Source of the DNA: Streptomyces sp. A012304
GTDB lineage: Bacteria > Actinomycetota > Actinomycetes > Streptomycetales > Streptomycetaceae
DNA length: 64,000 nucleotides
Direction of reading: 5' to 3'
Assembly: GCF_026008495.1 (NCBI RefSeq)
Contig: NZ_BQUN01000092.1
Location: 1 to 64,000 of the forward strand
This document shows, piece after piece, positions 49,001 to 58,753 of this stretch. The notes beneath the pieces are model-generated. The model ran no database searches and was not told where the DNA came from. It saw only the letters and a program-made list of their open reading frames with translations. Position numbers and translations under genes: made by a program. Every line of letters begins with the position of its first letter. The stretch's first letter is position 1.

Positions 49001-49207
49001 GGCCAGAAACTTACCGCGCGTAGGCGAATGTTGGTGCCCCACCCCGTAAAAACACAGCCATCCCGAAGCCTTCACAAGGGATCAGGAAGGCATTGCCGGA
49101 ACAGCACTGCCGCCGAATTCGACAACAGACAAGATCATTTCCGGTCGGGGCCGCCGCGGAGTCTCCCCACAGCCGCCATAGCGGCCTCCGCGGCGGACGC
49201 AAGGCCG

Positions 49208-49248
49208 CCTTCGGCCGACGTCACGGCCCTTCCTTCGGCCGAGGTCAC
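49208..49248. repeat. 24-bp tandem duplication over the esterase stop codon
   Basis: CCTTCGGCCGANGTCAC occurs at 49208-49224 and 49232-49248. The second copy includes the stop of the minus-strand esterase gene (49245-49247). The 207 bp upstream, to 49000, show no gene. Confidence 0.75.
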
Positions 49249-50369
49249 CGGCCGCTCAGCCGCCCGCTGATCCACTCCAGCGTCGGCGGGATCTCCCGCC
49301 GCCAGGTGTTGAAGTTGTGTCCGCCGGTGTCGAGTGTGATCGACGAGATCCTCGTCTTCTTCGTCGCTTTCACCTCGTCGATGAACTTCAACGTGGCCTT
49401 GTAGTTGGATTCTCCGACCCTGCTGCTGGTGACGAGCAACGAGGTGGCGGGCGCGGGCCGGTGCTTGATGAACCACCGCAGGTCCGCCTCGTTCCGCAAC
49501 GTCTCGTCACCCTGGAAGAGATCACCGGTGGTCGGGTCGATCGGCGCCTTGTAGTACGCCGACAGGCCGGCGCCCGCCGCGAACACGTCCGGGTGGTGCA
49601 TCGCCAGCTTCAGCGCGCAGTAGCCGCCCGTGGAGTTGCCGATGATGCCCCAGCTGCCGGGCTTCTTGCTCACCCGGTACTGGGCGCCGATGGCCTCGGG
49701 CAGGTCCTTGGCGAAGAACGACTCGGTCTGCGGTCCGCCCGGGATGTCCACGCACTCCGTGTCGCGCGGCGGCGCCACCGTCGGCCGCAGCATCACCAGG
49801 ATCATCGGCCGCATCCGGCCGTCCGCGGCGAGCTCGCGGGCCGTGCGCGGGTAGTGCAGCTTCTCCACCAGCGCCTCCGCCGTACCGGGATAACCCGTGA
49901 GGACGACGGCCGCCGGGAACGTACGCGTGCGCTGGCCCGGATCGAAGTACTCCGGCGGCAGATACACGAACGCGGGCGTGGCGATGCGCGTCGTACGGCC
50001 ACTGATGGCGACCTTCTGTATCTGCCCGGTGACCTGCGGCCGGCCCGCGCTCCCGCCCGACACGCGCCGCGTGTCGACCACCCGGAGGGCACCCGCCGGT
50101 CCGCCGCCCGCGTGGTCGACGACGACGCCCTGGTCGTCCTCCTGGCCGAACAGGTCCGACCAGCTCGCGTAGAACCCGAACGCCTGGTTGGCGGCGAGCC
50201 CGACCGCCGCGAAGAGGGCCAACTGGGTGGCGAACAGCAGGCCCACGCGTCCGCTGACGGCACGCCAGCCACGCCCCGCCAGCCGTGGCCACAGCCACAC
50301 CGTGCCGATGAACAGCGCCACGGCACACAGGACCGACAGCAGCAGCACTTTGTTGCTCGTGAGACCCAT
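49245..50369 (-). CDS. membrane-anchored alpha/beta-hydrolase, esterase D/antigen 85-like
   Basis: This 374-residue enzyme has two N-terminal membrane helices (about residues 8-27 and 40-60) and an extracytoplasmic esterase domain. The nucleophile elbow is GIIGNSTGGYCALKLA; the acid and histidine are likely in the DEVKATKK region and LDTGGHNFNTW. The family includes mycolyltransferases and esterase D, but Streptomyces lacks mycolates, so the substrate is unclear. The ATG at 50369 follows GGAG. It is divergent from the mprF-like gene and may share its stress control. Confidence 0.88.
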   Translation of the reverse strand: MGLTSNKVLLLSVLCAVALFIGTVWLWPRLAGRGWRAVSGRVGLLFATQLALFAAVGLAANQAFGFYASWSDLFGQEDDQGVVVDHAGGGPAGALRVVDTRRVSGGSAGRPQVTGQIQKVAISGRTTRIATPAFVYLPPEYFDPGQRTRTFPAAVVLTGYPGTAEALVEKLHYPRTARELAADGRMRPMILVMLRPTVAPPRDTECVDIPGGPQTESFFAKDLPEAIGAQYRVSKKPGSWGIIGNSTGGYCALKLAMHHPDVFAAGAGLSAYYKAPIDPTTGDLFQGDETLRNEADLRWFIKHRPAPATSLLVTSSRVGESNYKATLKFIDEVKATKKTRISSITLDTGGHNFNTWRREIPPTLEWISGRLSGR

Positions 50370-50480
50370 GAGGTGCTCCAGCCTCCGCTCTCCGCCCGGA
50401 CTCCCGCACTCCCCCACGACCTTCGCGAGGCTTTGTCCCGGACTTTCCTTCGCCTTTTCAACGGCTTTGAGGAGTCGAGT

Positions 50481-50507
50481 GAACCTCTCCCCCCGAGACA
50501 CCGTCCT
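50481..50507 (+). promoter_or_regulatory. ECF (SigE-like) promoter upstream of the mprF-like gene
   Basis: GAACCT (50481-50486) and CGTCCT (50502-50507) are 15 bp apart. This is close to the Streptomyces SigE pattern of GGAAC and CGTC separated by about 16 bp. sigE itself is encoded 32 kb away in this window. Confidence 0.55.
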
Positions 50508-50602
50508 AGAGGGCGCAATGTCGCCGGATGCCCGAATCGGCACCGGGTCCAAGGTCTCTCGCGGAACTACGGGATGCGATGTCTGTCAGGGAAGATGCGG
50601 AA

Positions 50603-52414
50603 ATGTCGGGCGGGGTTCCTAGCCGATCAAGCCGGATGCGGAAGCTGATCCGGGGCCCGCGCCCCGAGTCCGTACCCGCCCTCGTCGGCCGGGCCTGTGC
50701 CCTCGTGGGACTGCTGGATGTCGCCGCAGGCGTCTTCCCGCGGTTCCGGCACAGCCGCATGCACACGCTCGCCGAAGTGCTGCCCGGCGCGTTCGGCCCG
50801 TTCGCCGCCGCGCTCTCGCTCAGCGCCGGCATCCTGCTGCTCCTCCTCGCGCACGGCCTCAAGCGGGGCAAGCGGCGCGCGTGGCGCGCGGCGGTGGCAC
50901 TGCTCCCGGCGGGCGCCGTCGCGCAGTTCACCTACCGGCACTCCTTCGTCGGCGTGCTGATATCCCTCGCGCTGCTGGTGCCGCTGATCGTCCACCGCGA
51001 CCAGTTCCGGGCCCTGCCCGACCCGCGCAGCCGTTGGCGCGCACTCGCCAACTTCGTCCTCATGGGCGCCGGTTCGCTCGTCCTGGGCCTGGTCATCGTC
51101 AGCGCCCACCCCGGCCGCCTGATCGGCGACCCGAGCATGGCCGACCGCATCACCCACGTCGTCTACGGCCTCTTCGGCTTCGAGGGCCCCGTCGACTACC
51201 AGGGGGACGCCTCCTGGACCGTCGCCTTCTCCCTCGGCGCCCTCGGCTGGATCACCGCCGTCACCACGATCTACCTCGCCTTCCGCCCCGAACACCCGGC
51301 CGCCCGCCTCACCGAGGAGGACGAGGCCCGGCTGCGCGCCCTGCTGGACAAGCACGGCGGCCGCGACTCCCTCGGCCACTTCGCCCTGCGTCGCGACAAG
51401 GCCGTCGTCTTCTCCCCCAGCGGCAAGGCCGCCGTGACCTACCGCGTCGTCTCGGGCGTGATGCTCGCCAGCGGCGATCCCATCGGGGACGTCGAGGCCT
51501 GGCCCGGCGCCATCGAGCGCTTCATGGACGAGGCCAAGGCCCACTCCTGGACCCCCGCCGTCATGGGCTGCTCGGAGACGGGCGGCGAGGTGTGGACCCG
51601 GGAGACCGGCCTCGACGCCCTCGAACTCGGCGACGAGGCGGTGGTGGACGTCGCGGATTTCTCGCTCGCCGGCCGCGCGATGCGCAACGTGCGTCAGATG
51701 GTCAAGCGCATCGAGCGCGCCGGTTACGAGACCCGGGTACGTCGTATCCGTGACCTCGGCGAAGGCGAACTGGAGCGCATCCGGCAGGCCGCGGAGGACT
51801 GGCGCGGCACCGACACCGAGCGCGGCTTCTCCATGGCCCTCGGCCGGGTCGGCGACCCCTCCGACGGCGACTGCCTCATCGCCACCGCCCACAAGGCCGA
51901 CCCCGAACCCGGCCCCTACGGCGACCTGAAGGCGATCCTCCACTTCGTGCCCTGGGGCACCGACGGCGTCTCCCTGGACCTGATGCGCCGCGACCGCGCG
52001 GCCGACCCCGGCATGAACGAACTGCTCATCGTCGCCGCCCTCCAGGCCGCCCCGAAATTCGGCATCACGCGCGTGTCGCTGAACTTCGCGATGTTCCGCT
52101 CGGCCCTGGCGCGCGGCGAGAAGATCGGCGCCGGCCCGGTGCTGCGCGCCTGGCGCGGGCTGCTGGTGTTCCTCTCGCGCTGGTTCCAGATCGAGTCGCT
52201 GTACAAGTTCAACGCCAAGTTCCAGCCCCGCTGGGAACCCCGCTTCGTCGTCTACCGGGCCTCCGCCGACCTCCCCCGCATCGGCCTGGCCGCCATGCAG
52301 GCCGAGGGCTTCGTCAACCTGGCCCTCCCCCTCCCGCGCTTCCTGCGCCGCCGCTCGACCACCGCACGCGTGTGCGCGCACGCCGTGGCGGAGCGGGACA
52401 TGCGGGCCGCCTAG
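50603..52414 (+). CDS. phosphatidylglycerol lysyltransferase-like protein (MprF/DUF2156)
   Basis: This 603-residue protein has six or more N-terminal membrane helices (residues 20-210) and a C-terminal DUF2156 domain (about 240-590) of the MprF type, with DKAVVFSPSGKAAVTYRVVS, DPIGD, EDWRGTDTERGFSMALGRVG and RFVVYR. Such enzymes move lysine from Lys-tRNA to phosphatidylglycerol, lowering negative surface charge and resisting cationic peptides. The helix region is smaller than the full MprF flippase. The start is uncertain: 50603 has AGGGAAG, while 50579 and 50528 are possible. Confidence 0.88.
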   Translation: MSGGVPSRSSRMRKLIRGPRPESVPALVGRACALVGLLDVAAGVFPRFRHSRMHTLAEVLPGAFGPFAAALSLSAGILLLLLAHGLKRGKRRAWRAAVALLPAGAVAQFTYRHSFVGVLISLALLVPLIVHRDQFRALPDPRSRWRALANFVLMGAGSLVLGLVIVSAHPGRLIGDPSMADRITHVVYGLFGFEGPVDYQGDASWTVAFSLGALGWITAVTTIYLAFRPEHPAARLTEEDEARLRALLDKHGGRDSLGHFALRRDKAVVFSPSGKAAVTYRVVSGVMLASGDPIGDVEAWPGAIERFMDEAKAHSWTPAVMGCSETGGEVWTRETGLDALELGDEAVVDVADFSLAGRAMRNVRQMVKRIERAGYETRVRRIRDLGEGELERIRQAAEDWRGTDTERGFSMALGRVGDPSDGDCLIATAHKADPEPGPYGDLKAILHFVPWGTDGVSLDLMRRDRAADPGMNELLIVAALQAAPKFGITRVSLNFAMFRSALARGEKIGAGPVLRAWRGLLVFLSRWFQIESLYKFNAKFQPRWEPRFVVYRASADLPRIGLAAMQAEGFVNLALPLPRFLRRRSTTARVCAHAVAERDMRAA

Positions 52415-52419
52415 GCCGC

Positions 52420-52451
52420 GGGTGCCCGGGCCGCGCGGCGGCGGGGCACCC
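52420..52451 (+). terminator. hairpin after the mprF-like gene
   Basis: GGGTGCCC and GGGCACCC form an 8-bp stem directly behind the stop codon. The leaderless folP promoter begins right after it. Confidence 0.55.
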
Positions 52452-52472
52452 GCCTGGGCCTACGCTGAACAT

Positions 52473-53483
52473 ATGAGCAAGCAGAGCGGACGCGGGCACG
52501 TCGACGGCCTTCCGGCGTGGGACCGCTGCGCGGTCATGGGGGTCGTCAACGTCACCCCGGACTCCTTCTCCGACGGCGGCCGCTGGTTCGACCCGACGGC
52601 CGCCGTCAAGCACGGCCTCCACCTGGTCGCCGAGGGCGCCGACCTCGTCGACGTCGGCGGCGAGTCCACCCGCCCCGGCGCCACCCGCGTCGACGAGGCC
52701 GAGGAACTGCGCCGCGTCGTCCCCGTCGTCCGCGACCTCGCCTCCGAGGGCGTCGTCGTCTCCGTCGACACCATGCGCGCCTCCGTCGCCGCCCAGGCCC
52801 TCGCCGCCGGCGCCGCCCTCGTCAACGATGTCAGCGGCGGCCTCGCCGACCCCGAGATGATCCCGGTCGTCGCCGACGCCGGCGCGCCCTTCGTCGTCAT
52901 GCACTGGCGCGGGTTCCTCGCGGGCGGCAACGTCAAGGGCGCCTACGACGACGTCGTCCGCGAGGTCGTCGACGAACTCCACGCGCGCGTGGACGCCGTC
53001 CTGGCCGGCGGCATCGCCCCGGACCGCCTCGTCGTCGACCCCGGCCTCGGCTTCTCCAAGAACGCCGAGCACGACCTCGCCCTGCTCGCCCACCTCGACC
53101 GGTTGCTCGCCCTCGGCCACCCGTTGCTCGTCGCCGCCTCCCGCAAGCGCTTCCTCGGCCGCGTCCTGGCAGGCCCCGAGAGCGCGCCGCCGCCCGCGCG
53201 CGAGCGCGACGCCGCCACGGCCGCCGTCTCCGCCCTCGCCGCGCACGCCGGCGCATGGGCGGTGCGCGTCCACGAGGTACGCGCGACAGCGGACGCCGTA
53301 CGGGTCGCACGCGCCGTGGAAGAGGCCCGCGCAACGGACGCCACGCCGGGCGCGAACACGCAGCACCAGGCGCGGCCCGACACGAACGCGCCCGCGCGTG
53401 ACGCGCAGACCGCGGCAGACGTACCCGCCGCGCGCCCTGCCTCCCTCCCGCACCACCCCGGCGGCGCGGAAGGAGCCCGGTGA
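52473..53483 (+). CDS. folP: dihydropteroate synthase
   Basis: This 336-residue enzyme joins p-aminobenzoate to the pterin in folate synthesis and is the sulfonamide target. Motifs are VMGVVNVTPDSFSDGGRW, VDVGGESTRPGA, VSVDTMRAS, VNDVSGG, DPGLGFSKN and ASRKRFLG. The last 60 residues are an Ala/Thr/Pro-rich extension beyond the usual end. The ATG at 52473 is 6 nt after TACGCT (leaderless). Its stop overlaps the next gene by four bases, beginning a folate operon. Confidence 0.97.
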   Translation: MSKQSGRGHVDGLPAWDRCAVMGVVNVTPDSFSDGGRWFDPTAAVKHGLHLVAEGADLVDVGGESTRPGATRVDEAEELRRVVPVVRDLASEGVVVSVDTMRASVAAQALAAGAALVNDVSGGLADPEMIPVVADAGAPFVVMHWRGFLAGGNVKGAYDDVVREVVDELHARVDAVLAGGIAPDRLVVDPGLGFSKNAEHDLALLAHLDRLLALGHPLLVAASRKRFLGRVLAGPESAPPPARERDAATAAVSALAAHAGAWAVRVHEVRATADAVRVARAVEEARATDATPGANTQHQARPDTNAPARDAQTAADVPAARPASLPHHPGGAEGAR

Positions 53484-53983
53484 GCGCCCCCCACACCGAC
53501 GTCGAACAGGTCGAGGCCGCCAACACCGCCTTCTACGAGGCGATGGAGCGGGGTGACTTCGAGGAGGTGTCCTCGCTCTGGCTCAGCCCCTCCGACCTGG
53601 GCGTCGACGAGTCGTACCACGACCCGGCGGACGTGGGCGTGATCTCCTGCGTGCACCCCGGCTGGCCCGTCCTCACCGGCCGCGGCGAGGTGCTGCGGTC
53701 GTACGCGCTGATCATGGCGCACACCGACTACATCCAGTTCTTCCTCACCGACGTGCACGTGTCCGTCACCGGCGACACCGCCCTGGTGACCTGCACCGAG
53801 AACATCCTCAGCGGCGGGCCCGCCCCGCGGGCCGGTGAGGATCTGGGGCCGCTCGTGGGCCAGCTGGTGGTGGCGACGAACGTCTTCCGCCGCACCGCCG
53901 ACGGCTGGAAGCTCTGGTCCCACCACGCCTCCCCCGTCCTGGCCGAAACCGACGAGGACGAGGACGAGGAGACGCCTTCCTGA
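53480..53983 (+). CDS. NTF2-like (SnoaL-type) protein in the folate operon
   Basis: This 167-residue protein has an NTF2-like fold: VEAANTAFYEAMERGDFEEV, SCVHPGWPVLTGRGEVLRSY, then two strand-rich segments ending in WKLWSHHASPV. Members bind or isomerise small molecules; the role in folate synthesis is unproven but the position after folP is conserved in Streptomyces. The last 15 residues are very acidic. The GTG at 53480 overlaps folP. Confidence 0.88.
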   Translation: MSAPHTDVEQVEAANTAFYEAMERGDFEEVSSLWLSPSDLGVDESYHDPADVGVISCVHPGWPVLTGRGEVLRSYALIMAHTDYIQFFLTDVHVSVTGDTALVTCTENILSGGPAPRAGEDLGPLVGQLVVATNVFRRTADGWKLWSHHASPVLAETDEDEDEETPS

Positions 53984-54275
53984 CGCCCAGCGGGTAGGTG
54001 ACAAGGGACCGTACGGCCCACCCGGACGAGGACGGATGGCCCACACGAACCAAAGAAGTGGTTGGAATCACGAACCCGCGGGTAGGGGCGGCTACCAACC
54101 CGTGAGCCACCGGATTCTCCAGGGGAAACGCAGGGTGAAACATCCCGCCCCCGGCCGGGCCGCGGCCCCCGTGGCCCGGCCCCGTCCGTGCTCGCAGGTA
54201 GATTCTTTCGAGGCCGGTGTGCCGCCCGCACACGGTACGCACCGGCTGGGACCGACGATTGCAGGAGTGATTCGC

Positions 54276-54635
54276 GTGGATCGTGTCGCGCTGCGCGGCC
54301 TGAGGGCCCGCGGGCACCACGGCGTGTTCCCCGAGGAACGCGAGGAGGGCCAGACCTTCGTCGTGGACCTCGTCCTGGGCCTGGACACCCGTCCGGCCGC
54401 GGCCGACGACGACCTGGCGAAGACCGTGCACTACGGCATCGTGGCGGAGGAGGTCGTGGCCGTCGTCGAGGGCGAGCCGGTCAACCTCATCGAGACGCTC
54501 GCCGAGCGCATCGCCCAGGCCTGTCTGAAGCACGAAGGGGTCCAGGAGGTCGACGTGTGCGTCCACAAACCGAACGCACCGATCACCGTCCCCTTCGACG
54601 ACGTGACCGTCACCATCACCCGGAGGCGAGTATGA
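54276..54635 (+). CDS. folB: dihydroneopterin aldolase
   Basis: This 119-residue enzyme converts dihydroneopterin to hydroxymethyl-dihydropterin plus glycolaldehyde. Motifs are LRARGHHGVFPEEREEGQTF with the substrate-binding Glu, VHYGIVAEEV and VNLIETLAERIA. The GTG at 54276 follows CAGGAG. The 292 bp before it (53984-54275) hold no gene and may contain a second promoter. folK overlaps its stop by four bases. Confidence 0.95.
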   Translation: MDRVALRGLRARGHHGVFPEEREEGQTFVVDLVLGLDTRPAAADDDLAKTVHYGIVAEEVVAVVEGEPVNLIETLAERIAQACLKHEGVQEVDVCVHKPNAPITVPFDDVTVTITRRRV

Positions 54636-55243
54636 CCGCGTTCTTCACCGAGGGTCACAGCGACCCGACCGTACAGCCGGTGCCCGCCTCCGTCGTCGAG
54701 AAGGTCGACGCCGCCGACACCACCCTCCACAACCCCAAACGGGCCGTCATCTCCCTCGGCTCCAACCTCGGCAACCGCCTGGAGAACCTCCAGGGCGCCA
54801 TCGACGCCCTGGAGGACACGCCCGGTGTCCGCGTCAAGGCGGTCTCCCCCGTCTACGAGACCGCGCCCTGGGGCGTGGCACCCGACAGCCAGCCCTCGTA
54901 CTTCAACGCGGTGGTCGTCCTGAAGACCACCCTCCCGCCGTCCTCCCTGCTGGAGCGGGCCCACGCCGTCGAGGAGGCCTTCCACCGCGTACGGGACGAA
55001 CGCTGGGGCGCACGCACCCTGGACGTCGACATCGTCGCGTACGCCGACGTCGTCTCCGACGACCCGCAGCTCACGCTCCCCCACCCGCGCGCCCACGAAC
55101 GCGCCTTCGTCCTCGTCCCGTGGCACGACGTGGAGCCCGGCGCCCAGCTGCCCGGGCGGGGCGCGGTCTCCGACCTCCTCGACACCGTCACCCGCGAGGG
55201 CGTCGAAGCCCGCAAGGATCTGGAACTCCGGCTGCCCGAGTAG
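54632..55243 (+). CDS. folK: 2-amino-4-hydroxy-6-hydroxymethyldihydropteridine diphosphokinase
   Basis: This 203-residue kinase pyrophosphorylates hydroxymethyl-dihydropterin before FolP acts. Motifs are VISLGSNLGNRLENLQGAID, SPVYETAPWGV, WGARTLDVDIVAY and LPHPRAHERAFVLVPW. It has a non-conserved N-terminal extension of about 35 residues before the core. The ATG at 54632 lies in an ATGA overlap with folB behind GGAGG. Confidence 0.96.
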   Translation: MTAFFTEGHSDPTVQPVPASVVEKVDAADTTLHNPKRAVISLGSNLGNRLENLQGAIDALEDTPGVRVKAVSPVYETAPWGVAPDSQPSYFNAVVVLKTTLPPSSLLERAHAVEEAFHRVRDERWGARTLDVDIVAYADVVSDDPQLTLPHPRAHERAFVLVPWHDVEPGAQLPGRGAVSDLLDTVTREGVEARKDLELRLPE

Positions 55244-55290
55244 TCGTTAAGGTCAACACGACCACACTCCGGGGAAGTCGAAGGGACACC

Positions 55291-55779
55291 GTGAGAGAGC
55301 TGCGCATCAGGATGCTGGCCGGCGTCTTCGTCGTCGCCGGCGTCCTGTCCTGGGCGGGCGCCCGCCTCTGGAACTCGATCGGGACCCTCCCCAGCGTCCC
55401 GCTGGCCGCCCCCATCGTCCTCGCCGTGATCGCCGCGATCCTGCTGGCGACGGCGCTCTCGCTGCGCTCACGCCTCAAGGCCCAGCGCGAGCGCCGCCCC
55501 GAGGCCAAGGGCGTCGACCCGCTCATGGCGGCCCGCGCGGTCGTCTTCGGCCAGTCCAGCGCCCTGGTCGCCGCCCTCGTCTCCGGCATGTACGGCGGCG
55601 CCGGCGTCTTCCTCCTGGAATCCCTCGACATCCCCGCCCGCCGCGACCAGGCCATCTACGCCGGCTTCTCGGTCCTCGCCGGCATCGCCGTCATAGCGGC
55701 AGCCCTCTTCCTGGAACGAGTCTGCAAGCTCCCGGAAGACGACGAACACAACGGAGCGGGCACAGCTCCGGCGGCGTGA
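55291..55779 (+). CDS. DUF3180 membrane protein
   Basis: This 162-residue protein has four hydrophobic segments (about residues 9-28, 38-58, 80-105 and 115-140) and a short acidic tail. The family is called DUF3180 and typically follows folK in actinobacteria; the function is unknown. The GTG at 55291 follows AAGGGA, 47 bp after folK. A hairpin terminator follows. Confidence 0.88.
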   Translation: MRELRIRMLAGVFVVAGVLSWAGARLWNSIGTLPSVPLAAPIVLAVIAAILLATALSLRSRLKAQRERRPEAKGVDPLMAARAVVFGQSSALVAALVSGMYGGAGVFLLESLDIPARRDQAIYAGFSVLAGIAVIAAALFLERVCKLPEDDEHNGAGTAPAA

Positions 55780-55794
55780 GGCCGCCACCGGTAC

Positions 55795-55819
55795 GGGGAG
55801 CGGAGCGACAGCGCTCCCC
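55795..55819. terminator. terminator between DUF3180 and folE genes
   Basis: GGGGAGCG and CGCTCCCC form a perfect 8-bp stem around a 9-base loop, between two convergent stop codons. Confidence 0.75.
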
Positions 55820-55825
55820 ACGGCG

Positions 55826-56431
55826 TCAGCGCGCCATGATCAGGCTCATCGCCTCGTTGCGCGTCGCCGCGTCCCGCAACTGCCCGCGCACCGCCGAGGT
55901 GATGGTCTTGGCGCCGGGCTTGCGGATGCCCCGCATCGACATGCACATGTGCTCGCACTCCACCACGACGATGACGCCCCGCGGCTCAAGGATCTTCATC
56001 AGGGAGTCCGCGATCTGCGTGGTGAGTCGTTCCTGCACCTGCGGGCGGCGCGCGAAGACATCCACGAGACGGGCCAGTTTGGACAGTCCGGTGATCTTGC
56101 CGCTGGTGGACGGGATGTAGCCGACGTGCGCGACCCCCCTGAACGGCACGAGATGATGCTCACAGGTCGAGTACACCTCGATGTCCTTCACGAGCACCAT
56201 CTCGTCGTGTCCCAGATCGAACGTGGTCGTCAGCACGTCCTCGGGCTGTTGCCAGAGCCCCGCGAATATCTCCCGATACGCCCGAGCCACCCGCGCCGGA
56301 GTCTCCCTCAGGCCCTCGCGGTCCGGGTCCTCGCCGACCGCGATGAGGAGTTCGCGGACGGCGTTCTCGGCTCGTTTCTCGTCGAACTCACCGATGGAGC
56401 CCTCGCCGTCGAGCGTCACGGGGTCGGTCAT
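55826..56431 (-). CDS. folE: GTP cyclohydrolase I
   Basis: This 201-residue enzyme makes dihydroneopterin triphosphate from GTP, the first folate step. Zinc ligands and active-site residues are in [20 protein letters not shown] and [29 protein letters not shown] is the usual helix. The ATG at 56431 has a weak GAGG site. It lies 100 bp after ftsH in the same direction, but a strong hairpin between them suggests separate transcription. Confidence 0.97.
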   Translation of the reverse strand: MTDPVTLDGEGSIGEFDEKRAENAVRELLIAVGEDPDREGLRETPARVARAYREIFAGLWQQPEDVLTTTFDLGHDEMVLVKDIEVYSTCEHHLVPFRGVAHVGYIPSTSGKITGLSKLARLVDVFARRPQVQERLTTQIADSLMKILEPRGVIVVVECEHMCMSMRGIRKPGAKTITSAVRGQLRDAATRNEAMSLIMAR

Positions 56432-56475
56432 CTGGTGCCTCGTTCCTGTCTGTCCTGCTGACGGGCATCACGGAA

Positions 56476-56515
56476 ATGCCGCGCCCCCCAGGCTAAATCC
56501 TGGGGGGCGCGGCAT
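56476..56515 (-). terminator. strong terminator behind ftsH
   Basis: A perfect 17-bp stem (ATGCCGCGCCCCCCAGG with its complement) closes a six-base loop, followed on the minus strand by TTT. It lies between the ftsH stop and the folE start. Confidence 0.88.
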
Positions 56516-56530
56516 CCATTCCCGGGTCGC

Positions 56531-58570
56531 TCAGCTCTCCGGACGCTCCTCGGGGGCCGGCTCGGCCACCGGGGCGGGGTCCGTCGCGGTGGACTTGGCG
56601 GTGGTGATCGCCGGAGTCGCGCCGTTGGCACCGTTGGTCAGTGCGAGCTCCTTGGGGGAGAGCACCGGCGGGCGGGTGGACGGCGTGCGCCGCGAGGAGC
56701 CGGTCCAGGCGGGCCGCGGCGGGCGCTTGACGATGGGGGCGAAGATCTCGGCGATCTCCTCCTTGCCCAGCGTCTCCTTCTCCAGCAGCTGGAGGACCAG
56801 GTTGTCGAGGACGTCGCGGTTCTCGACCAGGATCTCCCAGGCCTCGTTGTGCGCGTTCTCGATGAGCTTCTTGACCTCTTCGTCGACCAGCGCGGCGACC
56901 TCTTCCGAGTAGTCGCGCTGGTGAGCCATCTCACGGCCGAGGAAGGGCTCAGTGTTGTCGCCGCCGAACTTGATGGCGCCGAGACGCTCGGTCATGCCGT
57001 ACTGCGTGACCATCGCGCGGGCCGTGGCGGTGGCCTTCTCGATGTCGTTCGCGGCGCCGGTGGTCGGGTCGTGGAAGACCAGTTCCTCCGCCGCTCGGCC
57101 GCCCAGCATGTAGGCGAGCTGGTCGAGCATCTCGTTGCGCGTGGTCGAGTACTTGTCCTCGTCGGGCAGGACCATCGTGTAGCCGAGGGCGCGGCCGCGG
57201 GACAGGATCGTGATCTTGTGGACCGGGTCGGAGTTGGGTGAGGCCGCCGCGACCAGGGCGTGACCGCCCTCGTGGTACGCGGTGATCTTCTTCTCCTTGT
57301 CCGACATGATCCGGGTCCGCTTCTGCGGGCCCGCGACCACGCGGTCGATCGCCTCGTCCAGCATCTGGTTGTCGATGAGCTTCTTGTCGGAGCGGGCCGT
57401 GAGCAGCGCCGCCTCGTTCAGCACGTTCGACAGGTCGGCGCCGGTGAAGCCCGGCGTGCGGCGGGCGACCGCCGCCAGGTCGACGTCGGGCGCGACCGGC
57501 TTGCCCTTCTGGTGGACCTTGAGGATCTCCAGGCGGCCCTGCATGTCCGGGCGGTCGACCGCGATCTGGCGGTCGAAGCGGCCGGGGCGCAGGAGGGCCG
57601 GGTCGAGGATGTCGGGCCGGTTGGTGGCGGCGATGAGGATCACACCGCCCTTGACGTCGAAGCCGTCCATCTCGACGAGCAGCTGGTTCAGCGTCTGCTC
57701 GCGCTCGTCGTGACCGCCGCCGAGGCCGGCGCCGCGGTGGCGGCCGACCGCGTCGATCTCGTCGACGAAGACGATCGCCGGGGCGTTCGCCTTGGCCTGC
57801 TCGAAGAGGTCACGGACTCGGGAGGCACCGACACCGACGAACATCTCGACGAAGTCGGAACCGGAGATCGAGTAGAAGGGGACGCCCGCCTCGCCGGCGA
57901 CGGCGCGCGCGAGGAGCGTCTTGCCGGTGCCGGGAGGGCCGTACAGGAGTACGCCCTTGGGGATCTTGGCGCCGACGGCCTGGAACTTGGCCGGTTCCTG
58001 AAGGAATTCCTTGATCTCGTGGAGCTCCTCGACGGCCTCGTCCGAGCCTGCGACGTCGGCGAACGTCGTCTTCGGGGTGTCCTTGGTGATGAGCTTGGCC
58101 TTGGACTTGCCGAAGTTCATGACTCGGGAGCCGCCGCCCTGCATCTGATTCATCAGGAACAGGAAGACGACCACGATGAGGACGAAGGGGAGCAGTGAGA
58201 GCAGGATGCCCACGAAGGGGTTCTGCTTGGACGGCGACACGGTGTAGCCGTCCGGGATCTGCTTGTCCTGGAACTTGGTCTGCAGCGTGTTGGCGATGGT
58301 CACGCCCTGGTCGCCGATGTAGCTCGCCTGGATCTTCGAGCTGCCCTCGACCTTTGTGCCGTCCTTGAGCGTGACCTTGATGATCTGCTCGTCACCGGTG
58401 GTGAGCTTGGCCGACTCGACCTTGTTGTCGTTGATCGCTGCCACGACCTGGCCGGTGTCCACCGTCTTGTAGCCGCCGGACGAGCCGACGACCTGCATCA
58501 ACACGACCACGGCAAGGACGGCCAGCACGATCCACATGACCGGCCCACGGAAGTATCGCTTCACGTCCAT
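56531..58570 (-). CDS. ftsH: ATP-dependent zinc metalloprotease FtsH
   Basis: This 679-residue membrane protease has a first membrane helix at about residues 12-30, a periplasmic-type loop, a second helix at about 113-133, an AAA+ domain with Walker A GPPGTGKT and DEIDAVGR, and the zinc motif HEGGH. The C-terminal tail (about 620-679) is Ala/Thr/Pro-rich and non-conserved. The ATG at 58570 gives the family-typical [10 protein letters not shown]; a start at 58606 adds 12 residues. It belongs to the common tilS-hpt-ftsH order. Confidence 0.97.
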   Translation of the reverse strand: MDVKRYFRGPVMWIVLAVLAVVVLMQVVGSSGGYKTVDTGQVVAAINDNKVESAKLTTGDEQIIKVTLKDGTKVEGSSKIQASYIGDQGVTIANTLQTKFQDKQIPDGYTVSPSKQNPFVGILLSLLPFVLIVVVFLFLMNQMQGGGSRVMNFGKSKAKLITKDTPKTTFADVAGSDEAVEELHEIKEFLQEPAKFQAVGAKIPKGVLLYGPPGTGKTLLARAVAGEAGVPFYSISGSDFVEMFVGVGASRVRDLFEQAKANAPAIVFVDEIDAVGRHRGAGLGGGHDEREQTLNQLLVEMDGFDVKGGVILIAATNRPDILDPALLRPGRFDRQIAVDRPDMQGRLEILKVHQKGKPVAPDVDLAAVARRTPGFTGADLSNVLNEAALLTARSDKKLIDNQMLDEAIDRVVAGPQKRTRIMSDKEKKITAYHEGGHALVAAASPNSDPVHKITILSRGRALGYTMVLPDEDKYSTTRNEMLDQLAYMLGGRAAEELVFHDPTTGAANDIEKATATARAMVTQYGMTERLGAIKFGGDNTEPFLGREMAHQRDYSEEVAALVDEEVKKLIENAHNEAWEILVENRDVLDNLVLQLLEKETLGKEEIAEIFAPIVKRPPRPAWTGSSRRTPSTRPPVLSPKELALTNGANGATPAITTAKSTATDPAPVAEPAPEERPES

Positions 58571-58753
58571 CCATACGGAGCGGTGCCGCCCCGTCCCTCC
58601 TGCCATAGTGAGTTTGATAAGACAGTTCTTCTGACGGTACCCCAGCTTCGCCGCCCGAAGCCGCACGGGACGGCTGGCGAACCCGTCTGCATGCTCCAAC
58701 GGCGCGAGGCCCGCCGGGGTTCCCGATCTTCGTACGGGGCTGAGCCCTTCGGG

